This document shows, piece after piece, positions 22,533 through 30,076 of a stretch of 32,923 bases of DNA. The position numbers were made by a program, and so were the translations under genes. The notes beneath the pieces are model-generated. The model ran no database searches. It saw nothing but the letters and a program-made list of their open reading frames with translations, and was not told the DNA's origin. This stretch comes from Symploca sp. SIO2E9 (GTDB lineage: Bacteria > Cyanobacteriota > Cyanobacteriia > Cyanobacteriales > Coleofasciculaceae), in contig JAAHGS010000062.1 in the NCBI GenBank assembly GCA_010692645.1, positions 1-32,923 on the forward strand, read 5' to 3'. The stretch's first letter is position 1. The number at the start of each line of letters is the position of its first letter.

Positions 22533-23582
22533 TCAATCCCTTTTATCCTCTCCTGGCTTCGTGGGGGCAGCTCGGAAATGCTGAAAACCTTTGTCTAAAG
22601 TCAGCGCTACATCTTCATCAGTGTTGGTAATGTCTCTTAACCACACCTGTTTATCTGTAGTGATATTTCCAATAATTGCTGCTCCTTCCCCCAGCTGTTT
22701 CACTAATGCCTCAGCTAGAGCCTTTGGTAGACAAAGCACCAATTCAAAGTCTTCCCCTCCGTACAAAGTCCAGTCCCAAGTCTGCTCTGCAGCAACCAGT
22801 TTGGTTAAGACTGGTGAGAGGGGAATTAAATTTCTTTCCAGGTTGGCACCAACACCACTAGCACGGCAAATTTGTATAACAGCGTCTGCTAATCCATCGC
22901 TACTATCCATTCCAGCGATGGCAAGTGGCGAGTAAGCCTCTAAAACCTTCCAAAGTAGGGGCAAAACGTCTAGACGTGGTTTTGGACGCTGGTGAGCGCC
23001 AATTAAAGACATTCGCTCTGCCGCACTGAAGGTTTTGCCAAATTCTGGATTGAGCAGTAACTCCAGTCCGGCTCGCGAGATACCATGGAAACCTGTAACT
23101 ACGATTGCATCTCCAACTCTGGCAGCTGCTCGACGAATAGTTTGCTGAGGTAAGACTTGACCAAAGGCGGTAATTGAGATAGAAATCACTGGTGAACGAC
23201 ACACATCACCGCCAACTAGGGGCGTATGATATTGTTGCAAACAATCGGTAAGACCCTGATAAAGCCCCTCAATCCAGTCCAAAGCTACATCGCCAGTGAG
23301 GCTCAAGCCAACAGTAATTCCTAAGGGGAATGCTCCCATGGCTGCTAAATCAGACAAATTGGCGGCGGCAGCTCTCCAACCAGCATCCTCTGGACTAGTA
23401 GTGCGATCGCTAAAATGCACTCCATCCACTAAGACATCTGTAGTTACTACTAGCAATTCTCCCCCATCTGGGCAAGGTAGCACAGCAGCATCATCACCAA
23501 CAAGACTTGATGGACAGAAACGCTGCAATCTTTCCAAAACACCCTGTTCCCCGACATCTTGAACTGATAAGCTGTTACGCAT
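22533..23582 (-). CDS. thiL: Thiamine-monophosphate kinase; start codon supplied by a MITE
   Basis: Phosphorylates thiamine monophosphate to the cofactor thiamine diphosphate. 349 residues. Visible marks: VGDDAAVL, TTDVLVDGVHF, NLSDLAAMGA, VGGDVCRS, GMDSSDGLAD and LYGGEDFEL, covering both halves of the AIRS-type kinase fold and its metal and nucleotide sites. The first five codons (MRNSL) lie in the end of the MITE at 23568-23694. Removing the element joins a start at 23701 (AAGGG, 8 nt, ATG TCA C) in frame to TA TCA GTT CAA, giving MSLSVQDVGEQG. The present ATG has no visible ribosome binding site, so expression may be reduced. The rest of the gene appears intact. Confidence 0.95.
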   Translation of the reverse strand: MRNSLSVQDVGEQGVLERLQRFCPSSLVGDDAAVLPCPDGGELLVVTTDVLVDGVHFSDRTTSPEDAGWRAAAANLSDLAAMGAFPLGITVGLSLTGDVALDWIEGLYQGLTDCLQQYHTPLVGGDVCRSPVISISITAFGQVLPQQTIRRAAARVGDAIVVTGFHGISRAGLELLLNPEFGKTFSAAERMSLIGAHQRPKPRLDVLPLLWKVLEAYSPLAIAGMDSSDGLADAVIQICRASGVGANLERNLIPLSPVLTKLVAAEQTWDWTLYGGEDFELVLCLPKALAEALVKQLGEGAAIIGNITTDKQVWLRDITNTDEDVALTLDKGFQHFRAAPTKPGEDKRD

Positions 23583-23694
23583 TTAAATCATATATTTATT
23601 TGATATTAGTTAATGGTCCAAACTCTTGTGCCTTCTGCCTCCTGCCTTCTGCCTCCTGTCTTGCTGTTGTGCATTATTAATGCACAACAGCTTA
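23568..23694. mobile_element. MITE, 123 bp plus TA duplication, inserted in the 5' end of thiL
   Basis: The ends are inverted: TA-AGCTGTTACGCATTTA at the left and TAATGCACAACAGCT-TA at the right, with TA on both sides as in IS630/Tc1-type insertion. Inside are CCTTCTGCCTCCTG direct repeats and a 12-bp-stem hairpin CTGTTGTGCATT / AATGCACAACAG (23663-23690). No ORF. Partial copies are at 14356-14429 (right half) and 14988-15020 (left half). Confidence 0.75.
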
Positions 23695-23769
23695 GTGACA
23701 TCCTGGAAACCCTTATGGTAGTTGTGATCTGATAGGAATAGAAGAGAGAGAGTTGTGTTGGAGGTGTGC

Positions 23770-23843
23770 GGGGATTTTTGTATACAAAATTCTCCCCATC
23801 TCCCCATCCCCCCATCTCCCCATCCCCCCCTCTCCCTCTCCCC
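23770..23843 (-). repeat. Octamer array with palindromic hairpin, G-rich on the minus strand
   Basis: On the minus strand, GGGGAGAG/GGGGGGAT/GGGGAGAT units run into the hairpin at 23770-23797 (GGGGATTTTTGTA facing TACAAAATTCTCCCC). This is the best-preserved copy of the composite repeat. It starts just after the cyclophilin stop, again with the G-rich strand as the sense strand of the gene that ends there. Confidence 0.85.
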
Positions 23844-23850
23844 GTTCTAA

Positions 23851-24987
23851 CTAAAGAGGCTCAATCAAATTCTCTTCACCTTCGATGACCTGAGCCGATT
23901 CAATTATGTCACCCTCTCGAATTGTCTCTAATACATCTTTACCCTTGACTAAATAGCCAAAGACAGCATAACGACCATCCATAAGGTTAAAGCCAGGGGG
24001 AGTTAGTTCTGTATCAAACTTGAAAAAGAAGAACTGAGAAGAACCTCCATTGGGATCATTGCCAGGACGTGCCATGGCTATCGAACCGTAGGCATTGAAG
24101 GGCAAGACTAGCGGTTCTAGATAAATACCAGCCTCTTCTAAGGTAGTCCCATAAATTGGCTGTTCGTCGCCCCTAACTAGAATCTCTAAGGGAATGGCGC
24201 GGTATTGACCATTATTTGGATCAATAAATCCTGCCTCCGATCCTTCCGGATCCCCAGTTTGCACTACAAACTTGTCTTCAGCCCGGATAAACTTCAAACC
24301 ATCATAGAACCCCCTCTCCACTAAATCGACAAAGTTACCAGCAGTGACTGGGGCACTGTAGCCATCAACGATTAAAGTTAAGTCACCTTTGTTGGTAGAG
24401 ATTTCCACCGTGGCACGGCCCTTAAGTTGCGGCAAATTGCTGTATTCAGCAGGCACCTCGAAAGGAAATCCCTGAACCATTAACTTTTCGAGTTTACCTA
24501 CTTCCTCGAGAATTTGATTCCGCACCATTGAAATCTTTTCTCTGTCCTTGGCTTCAAGCGCTTCCCGAATCGAGGCAATCTCATCTTTGATTTGGGAAAT
24601 TAGAACTTCTGCTTGTGGTTTGTTGACCTCTGGAACCTCAGCAAGTAGTTTATCTGAGCGAGTACTCAAAATTACAGCTGCTCTGCTAATATCCCTGCTA
24701 ATTGAACCCCAACGCTTACCTCGCAGTTGTTTAGCGATATCTTCAATACTCGCTTGCACATCGCGCACCTGCTGATTGTCAATTGGTAGCGCATATCGCA
24801 ATATGGCTTGAGCATCCGTAATCGCATCTCCTACCGCTAATCGGCTTTCACGGATTGGTTGGTCATTACCCGAATTCCACCAAGCCCCAGAAATACCTGT
24901 TGAGAGCACGATCAAAATCAGCGCTAACAGGCTAGTCTTGATTGTGGATTTACACCAATCGAGCCAAGAAATTTTTAAAGGTCGCAT
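23851..24987 (-). CDS. CYP38/TLP40-like lumenal peptidyl-prolyl isomerase
   Basis: About 378 residues. A hydrophobic signal or anchor segment (IKTSLLALILIVLSTGISGAW) is followed by a helical bundle of about 130 residues rich in Glu/Arg/Ile (AITDAQAILRYALPIDN to QILEEVGKLEKLM, in parts) and a C-terminal cyclophilin domain with VTAGNFVDLVERGFYDGLKF, QTGDP, GSIAMARPGNDPNGGSSQFFF and GRYAVFGYLVKG. The helical bundle plus cyclophilin layout is that of plant CYP38/TLP40, needed for photosystem II assembly and repair, so a thylakoid-lumen role is likely. An upstream GTG (25014) and ATG 24993 are also in frame. It is divergent from efp, with an inverted repeat between them. Confidence 0.87.
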   Translation of the reverse strand: MRPLKISWLDWCKSTIKTSLLALILIVLSTGISGAWWNSGNDQPIRESRLAVGDAITDAQAILRYALPIDNQQVRDVQASIEDIAKQLRGKRWGSISRDISRAAVILSTRSDKLLAEVPEVNKPQAEVLISQIKDEIASIREALEAKDREKISMVRNQILEEVGKLEKLMVQGFPFEVPAEYSNLPQLKGRATVEISTNKGDLTLIVDGYSAPVTAGNFVDLVERGFYDGLKFIRAEDKFVVQTGDPEGSEAGFIDPNNGQYRAIPLEILVRGDEQPIYGTTLEEAGIYLEPLVLPFNAYGSIAMARPGNDPNGGSSQFFFFKFDTELTPPGFNLMDGRYAVFGYLVKGKDVLETIREGDIIESAQVIEGEENLIEPL

Positions 24988-25020
24988 AAACATAATCACG
25001 CTTTGGCTTAGCACCAGTAA

Positions 25021-25051
25021 AGTATTGAGACTTATTTATAGACTCAATACT
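25021..25051. promoter_or_regulatory. Inverted repeat AGTATTGAG / CTCAATACT
   Basis: Two exact 9-bp half-sites (25021-25029 and 25043-25051) with a 13-bp AT-rich centre, in the divergent gap between the cyclophilin gene and efp. It suits a regulator operator or a leader hairpin for the cyclophilin gene. No known motif is recognised. Confidence 0.35.
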
Positions 25052-25100
25052 CCATTTCTCATCTTGCCATGATAGGGTTGCTCTGGCGGTAGGTTGCAGT

Positions 25101-25127
25101 TTGAAAGTTTTAACTTTCGACTTTCAA
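25101..25127. promoter_or_regulatory. Overlapping alternative inverted repeats before efp
   Basis: TTGAAAGT (25101-25108) can pair with ACTTTCAA (25120-25127), or GAAAGTT (25103-25109) can pair with AACTTTC (25112-25118). The two stems exclude each other. The site is about 60 bp before the efp start, so it may lie in its leader. Repeated GAAAGTT-type filler sequence is a simpler explanation. Confidence 0.25.
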
Positions 25128-25186
25128 CCTTCAGCCTTACAAAGGTAAAATAAAATGCCGATTGTTCTGCCCTTGGAAACAGGTTC

Positions 25187-25744
25187 ATGATTTCTAGTAA
25201 CGACTTTCGCACCGGTGTCACCATCGAGTTAGATGGTTCTGTGTGGCGGGTAGTAGAGTTTCTTCACGTTAAACCAGGAAAAGGTTCTGCTTTTGTGCGT
25301 ACCAAGCTTAAAAATGTACAGAGTGGAAATGTAGTCGAGAAAACTTTCCGTGCAGGAGAAACAGTGCCCCAGGCAAACCTGGAAAAGCTGACTATGCAGT
25401 ATACCTATAAAGACGGCGATCAGTTGGTGTTCATGGATATGAATACATTTGAGGAAACCCGTCTTAACGAACCCCAAATTGGCGATCGCGTCAAGTATCT
25501 TAGTGAAGGGATGGAAGTCAATGTGATTACCTGGGGGGAGCAGGTTCTGGAAGTGGAACTGCCAAACTCAGTTGTACTCGAAGTTGTTGAAACCGATCCT
25601 GGTGTAAAAGGTGACACCGCCACTGGCGGAACTAAACCAGCGATTGTGTCAACAGGTGCTCAGGTGATGGTGCCTTTATTTATTTCGATAGGAGAGCGCA
25701 TTAAAATCGACACCCGCAACGATTCCTATCTTGGTCGTGAATAA
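25187..25744 (+). CDS. efp: Translation elongation factor P
   Basis: Relieves ribosome stalling at proline stretches. 185 residues, the normal length, in three beta-barrel domains: [17 protein letters not shown], the tip loop [10 protein letters not shown] with the modifiable Lys32 (equivalent of E. coli Lys34), and the C-terminal [18 protein letters not shown] with [16 protein letters not shown]. All are family-typical. It is upstream of accB on the same strand by about 156 bp, a pairing widely kept in bacteria. Confidence 0.97.
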   Translation: MISSNDFRTGVTIELDGSVWRVVEFLHVKPGKGSAFVRTKLKNVQSGNVVEKTFRAGETVPQANLEKLTMQYTYKDGDQLVFMDMNTFEETRLNEPQIGDRVKYLSEGMEVNVITWGEQVLEVELPNSVVLEVVETDPGVKGDTATGGTKPAIVSTGAQVMVPLFISIGERIKIDTRNDSYLGRE

Positions 25745-25900
25745 ACTGTTTCCAGAGCAAATAAGTCTTGGATATTGGGTGTCAGGCGTTGGTTAATAGT
25801 TCAATTTGAGCTAGATTTAACACTTAGCACTCAAGATGCAAGCAATTGAGTCTTACCACACTCAAAACTCTTACATCAGCCTATAGCTACTTGATTAATT

Positions 25901-26434
25901 GTGCCATTAGACTTCAACCAACTCCGTGAACTACTATCTGCAATTGCTCAAACCGATATTGCGGAACTAACCTTAAAGAGCAATGATTTTGAACTGACAG
26001 TGCGTAAAGCTATACCTACCTTGCCTGTTGTGAATACCAATTTAGGTGAGGCTGGTTCACTATCACCGACACAATTGGGACAGATACCTACAGCTGGAGG
26101 AGCACTGCCCATCGTACCCTCTCCTGTGGCAGGGGCAGCCTCTGCCGGCAAGAACACAACTCCCTCCGCAGCACCTCCAGGTGCAGAGCAAACCTGGGAG
26201 GAAATACTCTCACCTATGGTTGGGACTTTTTACCGAGCACCAGCTCCTGATGAAGCGCCTTATATTGAGGTAGGTGAACGCATCAGCAGTGGTCAAGTTG
26301 TTTGCATTATCGAAGCAATGAAGCTGATGAATGAAATTGAAGCAGATCTTTCTGGGCAGGTAATAGAAATTTTAGTCAAGAATGGGGATCCAGTAGAATA
26401 CAAACAGCCATTGATGAGGATTAAACCTAACTGA
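25901..26434 (+). CDS. accB: Biotin carboxyl carrier protein of acetyl-CoA carboxylase
   Basis: Carries the biotin that shuttles CO2 in fatty-acid synthesis. 177 residues. The N-terminal region MPLDFNQLRELLSAIAQTDI is typical of cyanobacterial AccB. A Pro/Ala/Ser/Gly-rich linker follows (about 45-100), then the biotinyl domain with SPMVGTFYRAPAPDEAPY and the biotinylation motif EAMKLMNEIEA (Lys141). The start is GTG at 25901, chosen because it matches the family N-terminus. No strong ribosome binding site precedes it. It follows efp and precedes the ArsR-type gene by 77 bp. Confidence 0.96.
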   Translation: MPLDFNQLRELLSAIAQTDIAELTLKSNDFELTVRKAIPTLPVVNTNLGEAGSLSPTQLGQIPTAGGALPIVPSPVAGAASAGKNTTPSAAPPGAEQTWEEILSPMVGTFYRAPAPDEAPYIEVGERISSGQVVCIIEAMKLMNEIEADLSGQVIEILVKNGDPVEYKQPLMRIKPN

Positions 26435-26511
26435 ACTAGCTAGCACCTATTCTCCAATAGACTGAAAATAGCTGCTAAAATTTTGGGATCACCTAATTTC
26501 GGCTTATACTG

Positions 26512-26865
26512 ATGCCAACAGCAGATCCAGTACCGCAAGAGGTAGTACAGCAAGTTGCTGAGTATTTTAGTATTTTGAGTGAGCCAATGCGCCTGCGAAT
26601 ATTAAACTTGCTACGCGAGGGCGAAAAGTGCGTGCAAGAGTTAGTGGAGGCAACGGCAACAAGTCAAGCTAATGTATCGAAGCACCTCAAAGTTATGCTA
26701 CAAGCTGGTATTCTGAGCAGGCGCTCAGAAGGAACATCTGCCTATTATAAGGTAGAAGATGAGCTAATTTTTGAGCTGTGTAAATTGGTTTGCGACCGAC
26801 TTGCTACCCGCATTGAAGAGCAAGCCCGTCATTTTCGAGACTTTAGCTTAGCCCACAAACAATAG
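26512..26865 (+). CDS. ArsR/SmtB family transcriptional regulator
   Basis: 117 residues with a winged helix: EPMRLRILNLLREGEKCVQE, then SQANVSKHLKVMLQAGILSR as the recognition region (about 51-70) and the wing SEGTSAYYKVED. The standard metal site ELCVCD is absent. Cys40 (EKCVQEL), Cys90 and Cys94 (LCKLVCD) are present, so thiol or redox sensing, or metal binding at a different site, is possible. The target is unknown. It may be read through from accB, and autoregulation at the 77-bp gap before it is the usual guess for this family. It converges on the GerMN gene. Confidence 0.9.
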   Translation: MPTADPVPQEVVQQVAEYFSILSEPMRLRILNLLREGEKCVQELVEATATSQANVSKHLKVMLQAGILSRRSEGTSAYYKVEDELIFELCKLVCDRLATRIEEQARHFRDFSLAHKQ

Positions 26866-26884
26866 TACTCAAACAATAGTACTC
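26857..26884 (+). repeat. 14-bp tandem duplication AAACAATAGTACTC
   Basis: Two exact adjacent copies. The first contains the stop codon of the ArsR-type gene (TAG 26863-26865). It looks like a recent slippage duplication and does not change the protein. Confidence 0.8.
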
Positions 26885-26905
26885 AACAATCCTTATTCCA
26901 CAGCA

Positions 26906-27553
26906 CTAGAATTGAAAGTCTTTATTGAAACTTTCGCGAGTCATTGGCTGAGCAATTTCTAGACCTTCACCTCCAAGAACTTCAAGTGGTTTGCCCTCCA
27001 CTTCAATCCAGACCTTAGCAGTCGGATCTACATTGCTTGCGGTGTAGACAACTTGCGCTACACGTCCCATCATAGAGACAGTGCCGCCGCCAGTGGTAAA
27101 TTCCTCAGATAAATTCACGTGAACGCCATCAGGTTTGATAGAGATACTCCTGAGTTTTGTGCCTTCAGGAATAGTTGTCGTCAAGCTCCCGTCATTAGGT
27201 CCAGCTAATAAACTATTGAAAGCACCCTCGATGATTTGGCTGGGCTCGTCAGTTTCTGGAGATGTAAGTGTGACTGAACTAGGAGCTAGCGCTATTTGGT
27301 TATTGAGGTCATTAAGCCAATAAACTTGGACTCTTTCACCTTTTGATTGCTCTACGGCTTCTGGCTGCTGAGTTTGAGGCGACTGGGGAGCAGTGGGAAT
27401 CGGTTCAGTCGGGGAAGGCTCTGGTGATACTTGAGAAGACTGGAGCGAATTCCAAGCCCACCAAGCCCCTCCACCACCAGCGGCGATGATTACGGTAGAA
27501 ATGCCTGCAATGACACCTATAGGCAGGCGACGAGCTTGTTGTTGATCTTGCAT
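26906..27553 (-). CDS. GerMN domain-containing membrane-anchored protein
   Basis: 215 residues. A short cytoplasmic N-terminus (MQDQQQARRLP) precedes a Gly/Ala-rich membrane anchor (IGVIAGISTVIIAAGGGGAWWAW), then a Pro/Ser/Thr/Gln linker (about 38-70) and a C-terminal GerMN domain with VQVYWLND, LLAGPNDGSLTTTIPEGTKL, GVHVNLSEEF and QVVYTASNVDPTAKVWIEV. In Gram-positive spore formers the domain is found in GerM. In cyanobacteria the role is unknown and probably concerns the cell envelope. A strong AAGGAGGG lies 10 nt before the ATG. It is convergent with the ArsR-type gene over 40 bp. Confidence 0.87.
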   Translation of the reverse strand: MQDQQQARRLPIGVIAGISTVIIAAGGGGAWWAWNSLQSSQVSPEPSPTEPIPTAPQSPQTQQPEAVEQSKGERVQVYWLNDLNNQIALAPSSVTLTSPETDEPSQIIEGAFNSLLAGPNDGSLTTTIPEGTKLRSISIKPDGVHVNLSEEFTTGGGTVSMMGRVAQVVYTASNVDPTAKVWIEVEGKPLEVLGGEGLEIAQPMTRESFNKDFQF

Positions 27554-27650
27554 ATCAAGAGCCCTCCTTAAGAATTTGAGAGGATTAGTTGGTCAAGATT
27601 TTAGCAATTGTAGGGGCACACTGCTGTGCGTCCTAGACTACATTCTAGAT

Positions 27651-27775
27651 TAGACCTCTTGCATAAATCCCGAGCAACCCCTCCCCAGCCCTCCCCTGCC
27701 AGGAGAGGGAGCAAGATTTCTTCCCCCTGCATCGGGGGATTGAGGGGGGTCAATTCTACTTTTGCAAGAGGTCTA
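27651..27775. mobile_element. MITE, 125 bp, TAGACCTCTTGCA ends
   Basis: Perfect 13-bp inverted ends: TAGACCTCTTGCA (27651-27663) and TGCAAGAGGTCTA (27763-27775), which include the TA pair. The interior holds two GC-rich hairpins, CTCCCCTGCCAGGAGAGGGAG and CCCCCTGCATCGGGGG, and no ORF. It sits 15 bp past the DUF2993 stop. The imperfect hairpin GGGGCACACTGCTGTGCGTCC at 27613-27633 is close by. Nothing else is seen in 27554-27790. Confidence 0.75.
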
Positions 27776-27790
27776 TTGAGACTCTCACCC

Positions 27791-28603
27791 CTAGCGCAAC
27801 TGTTGGCTAACGGCTGATGCCGCCTCAGAATTGTCGATTCTGACAAACGCTATTGCCTCTAACTCACTAGTCCCTATATTCAATTCTAAGAGTCGCACGG
27901 TGATGCCAGCACTTTCGAGTGTGCAGATATCTAAGCTGTCCCTTAAACTTCCAGCTAATTTTGAAACTAACTCAGGAGGAAAGGCATCATTTTCCACTGC
28001 AATCTCCGGCTCAATTAGTTCTAAAAGATGCCCAGAGATTAGACCAATCCCTGACTCGATGCTCACAGCTAGGGGTGGGGCATTCCCTTCTTGCACTTCT
28101 AGCTGGAAACTTAGACGATTCTCACCCAAAAACTCTATTCTTGGGTTAAAAAATTGATAATTTCGTTGGGAACCACCAAGGAAGCGACGCCCAAGCTGCT
28201 GCAACTGCGCTGTAACTATTGGCGAGAGCAAAGCCTGGTTAAGATCAGATTCAGTTAAAACTAAACGCAACCCTGCTTGAAAAGGCTGTTCTAGCAATGT
28301 CTGGGGTGAGTTACCAGTACTTTTTCTCAGACTGCTTAATTTAAGGTTAATAGGGTCAGTTTCTAATTCCAACAGCTCAATCCGAATATCTGGTTTTAGC
28401 AATAAGCCTCTACCAGCAATTCGTACCCGCTCCACTTTTCCTTGCAGCAGTTGGTAACTGGGAGCGTTGTCAATGCGCACAGCAAGTTGTTCTACTTGCT
28501 CTAGACGAGAGCCTATGGCATCTTCGGCAACGCTGTCAATAATTAAGCCAACTGGGGAGACTACTGCCAGCAAGCTAGATAGAAAAATGGTTAAAAATTC
28601 CAT
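27791..28603 (-). CDS. DUF2993 domain-containing secreted/envelope protein
   Basis: 270 residues. It begins MEFLTIFLSSLLAVVSPVGLIIDS, a signal peptide or anchor, followed by the DUF2993 (LmeA-like) fold: RLEQVEQLAVRIDNAPSYQLLQGKVERVRIAGRGL in parts, FQAGLRLVLTESDLNQAL, and VRIDN near the C-terminus. The family is thought to bind lipids or polysaccharide-linked lipids in the envelope. The start at 28603 is chosen over an in-frame extension to 28654 because AGAGGT lies just before it, and because it overlaps the upstream stop codon by one base (TAATG), which indicates translational coupling. That ties it to the O-antigen-ligase-like gene. Its end is 15 bp from a MITE. Confidence 0.85.
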   Translation of the reverse strand: MEFLTIFLSSLLAVVSPVGLIIDSVAEDAIGSRLEQVEQLAVRIDNAPSYQLLQGKVERVRIAGRGLLLKPDIRIELLELETDPINLKLSSLRKSTGNSPQTLLEQPFQAGLRLVLTESDLNQALLSPIVTAQLQQLGRRFLGGSQRNYQFFNPRIEFLGENRLSFQLEVQEGNAPPLAVSIESGIGLISGHLLELIEPEIAVENDAFPPELVSKLAGSLRDSLDICTLESAGITVRLLELNIGTSELEAIAFVRIDNSEAASAVSQQLR

Positions 28604-30057
28604 TAATTTACCTCTAATTCCGGTAGTTTGAGCAAAACACCGGCAAAAAACCAATAATAGATTGCCACAGGATCTACATCTAAGGGATAGTAAAAGGTGT
28701 TGTAGCTAATTACTAAGACAAAGGTCCAAAGACATATTCCTAAGCGGCGTAGATTTTGCTCCTGAACTGACCTCAAAGCTTTAAAAGAGAGTAAAGTTAA
28801 AGTGGAAACCACAGCCAAGAAAGCAAGGATACCAAGGGGACCCATTTCGTAGAGTAATTTAGCATAGTAGGTTTCTATAAACCTAGTTTCTCCAAAAATG
28901 CGGGCGGCGTTAGTAGCTGTGCCCAAACCATTTCCCAATACTCCATCCTGAGAATTCATTGCCCAATAGAATTGTTTAACTATGAATTCGTCGGGAGGTG
29001 AAGCCTGCCAACGACTAACTAAATTCTCCCATCGATCTTGAGCCAGCTGGAGGTTGCTTGCCATCAAAATGCCTAGAAAAATAATTCCTAACTTAATCAA
29101 AAGCCAACCTTTGGGCTTGATAGTTAATAAGGAAAGGATTAGGAAGATTATAGGATTAAGAACTAAGGCAACTCTTTGACCAGAAATTATTGACATCAGC
29201 AATATACTAGCCATCGCTACCCAACTGACAATTCGCCAGCGATGAGAAGGATCACTGATGGCAGAGGCGTAGGTAAAAAAACTGCTCGAAATTAGGAACC
29301 ATGCCCACTGCCAAGGAGCAACGAATGTCCCTGGTAAGCGAATTAATCCCTGTCCCCATTGGGAACTATAAAGAAGAGATCCACCCACAAAACATCTGGC
29401 ATCAAGAGTGGGTTCATCTAAATACGCGGCAATATTACTGCTGCCATCACAGATACCAGTAATGAGCAAGATGTATTGAATCAGGCATAAGCTGCTACAG
29501 AGCAGTGCCACAATTACTTGTAAGCGAGTAAGAAAAAATAAGTCCCTTTGGTTACGAATTAGATAATAGGCGCAAAGTGTTAGAGGAATATATCCTATTA
29601 ATACTTTAAAGCCAAAAATCCACATCAGTACAGGAAACTCAGGGGATTGTGCTTTTAGCTGTTGTGGTAAGTGTACGACTAGCAAAGTTACTACACAAAC
29701 TGCCAGCAAGAAAGCTAGTGCGATGATTAAAGGCTTGATAATCTTGAAAAAATGATTCAAGTTTTGTTGGACTTGAATTAGGGCAATGAGTGCGGGAAAA
29801 TAGAAGGCGTCTTTGAGTAGATGGAAAAATATATGACCATAGCCCAGAGAGTAGATAACGCTACCGCTGAAGGGTAGGTAAATCAGAAGTGTCCACAATC
29901 CCGTGCGAGGATACTTGTAGGCAATGACAGCGCCGAGCGCCACTGCCACAAGTGCTATATATGATTCAAAATCGCTAAATAGACGCAGCAATATTCCAAA
30001 ACTGACAGTAATACCCACTGCCAAGGTGATGAATCTAGCTAGTTCTTGCTTCGTCAT
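28603..30057 (-). CDS. Polytopic membrane protein, O-antigen ligase/polymerase-like (possibly HpsL)
   Basis: 484 residues with about ten to twelve hydrophobic segments. A large loop in the last third contains NGLGTATNAARIFGETRFIETYY, after QDGVLG and before LLYEMGPLGILAF. A large extracytoplasmic loop with an N-G-x-G-T..E..Y pattern is typical of the O-antigen ligase / Wzy polymerase family. Cyanobacterial proteins of this shape include HpsL, used in hormogonium polysaccharide synthesis, but I cannot separate that from other members by eye. It lies 19 bp after proS and overlaps the DUF2993 gene by one base, so the three may be one transcript. No ribosome binding site is obvious. Confidence 0.75.
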   Translation of the reverse strand: MTKQELARFITLAVGITVSFGILLRLFSDFESYIALVAVALGAVIAYKYPRTGLWTLLIYLPFSGSVIYSLGYGHIFFHLLKDAFYFPALIALIQVQQNLNHFFKIIKPLIIALAFLLAVCVVTLLVVHLPQQLKAQSPEFPVLMWIFGFKVLIGYIPLTLCAYYLIRNQRDLFFLTRLQVIVALLCSSLCLIQYILLITGICDGSSNIAAYLDEPTLDARCFVGGSLLYSSQWGQGLIRLPGTFVAPWQWAWFLISSSFFTYASAISDPSHRWRIVSWVAMASILLMSIISGQRVALVLNPIIFLILSLLTIKPKGWLLIKLGIIFLGILMASNLQLAQDRWENLVSRWQASPPDEFIVKQFYWAMNSQDGVLGNGLGTATNAARIFGETRFIETYYAKLLYEMGPLGILAFLAVVSTLTLLSFKALRSVQEQNLRRLGICLWTFVLVISYNTFYYPLDVDPVAIYYWFFAGVLLKLPELEVN

Positions 30058-30076
30058 TTAGGTATACTGGCAGTAT

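Noticed and set aside
28604-28654. N-terminal extension of the DUF2993 protein
   Set aside because: It overlaps the end of the upstream membrane-protein gene. The ATG at 28603 has a ribosome binding site and gives a proper signal sequence.
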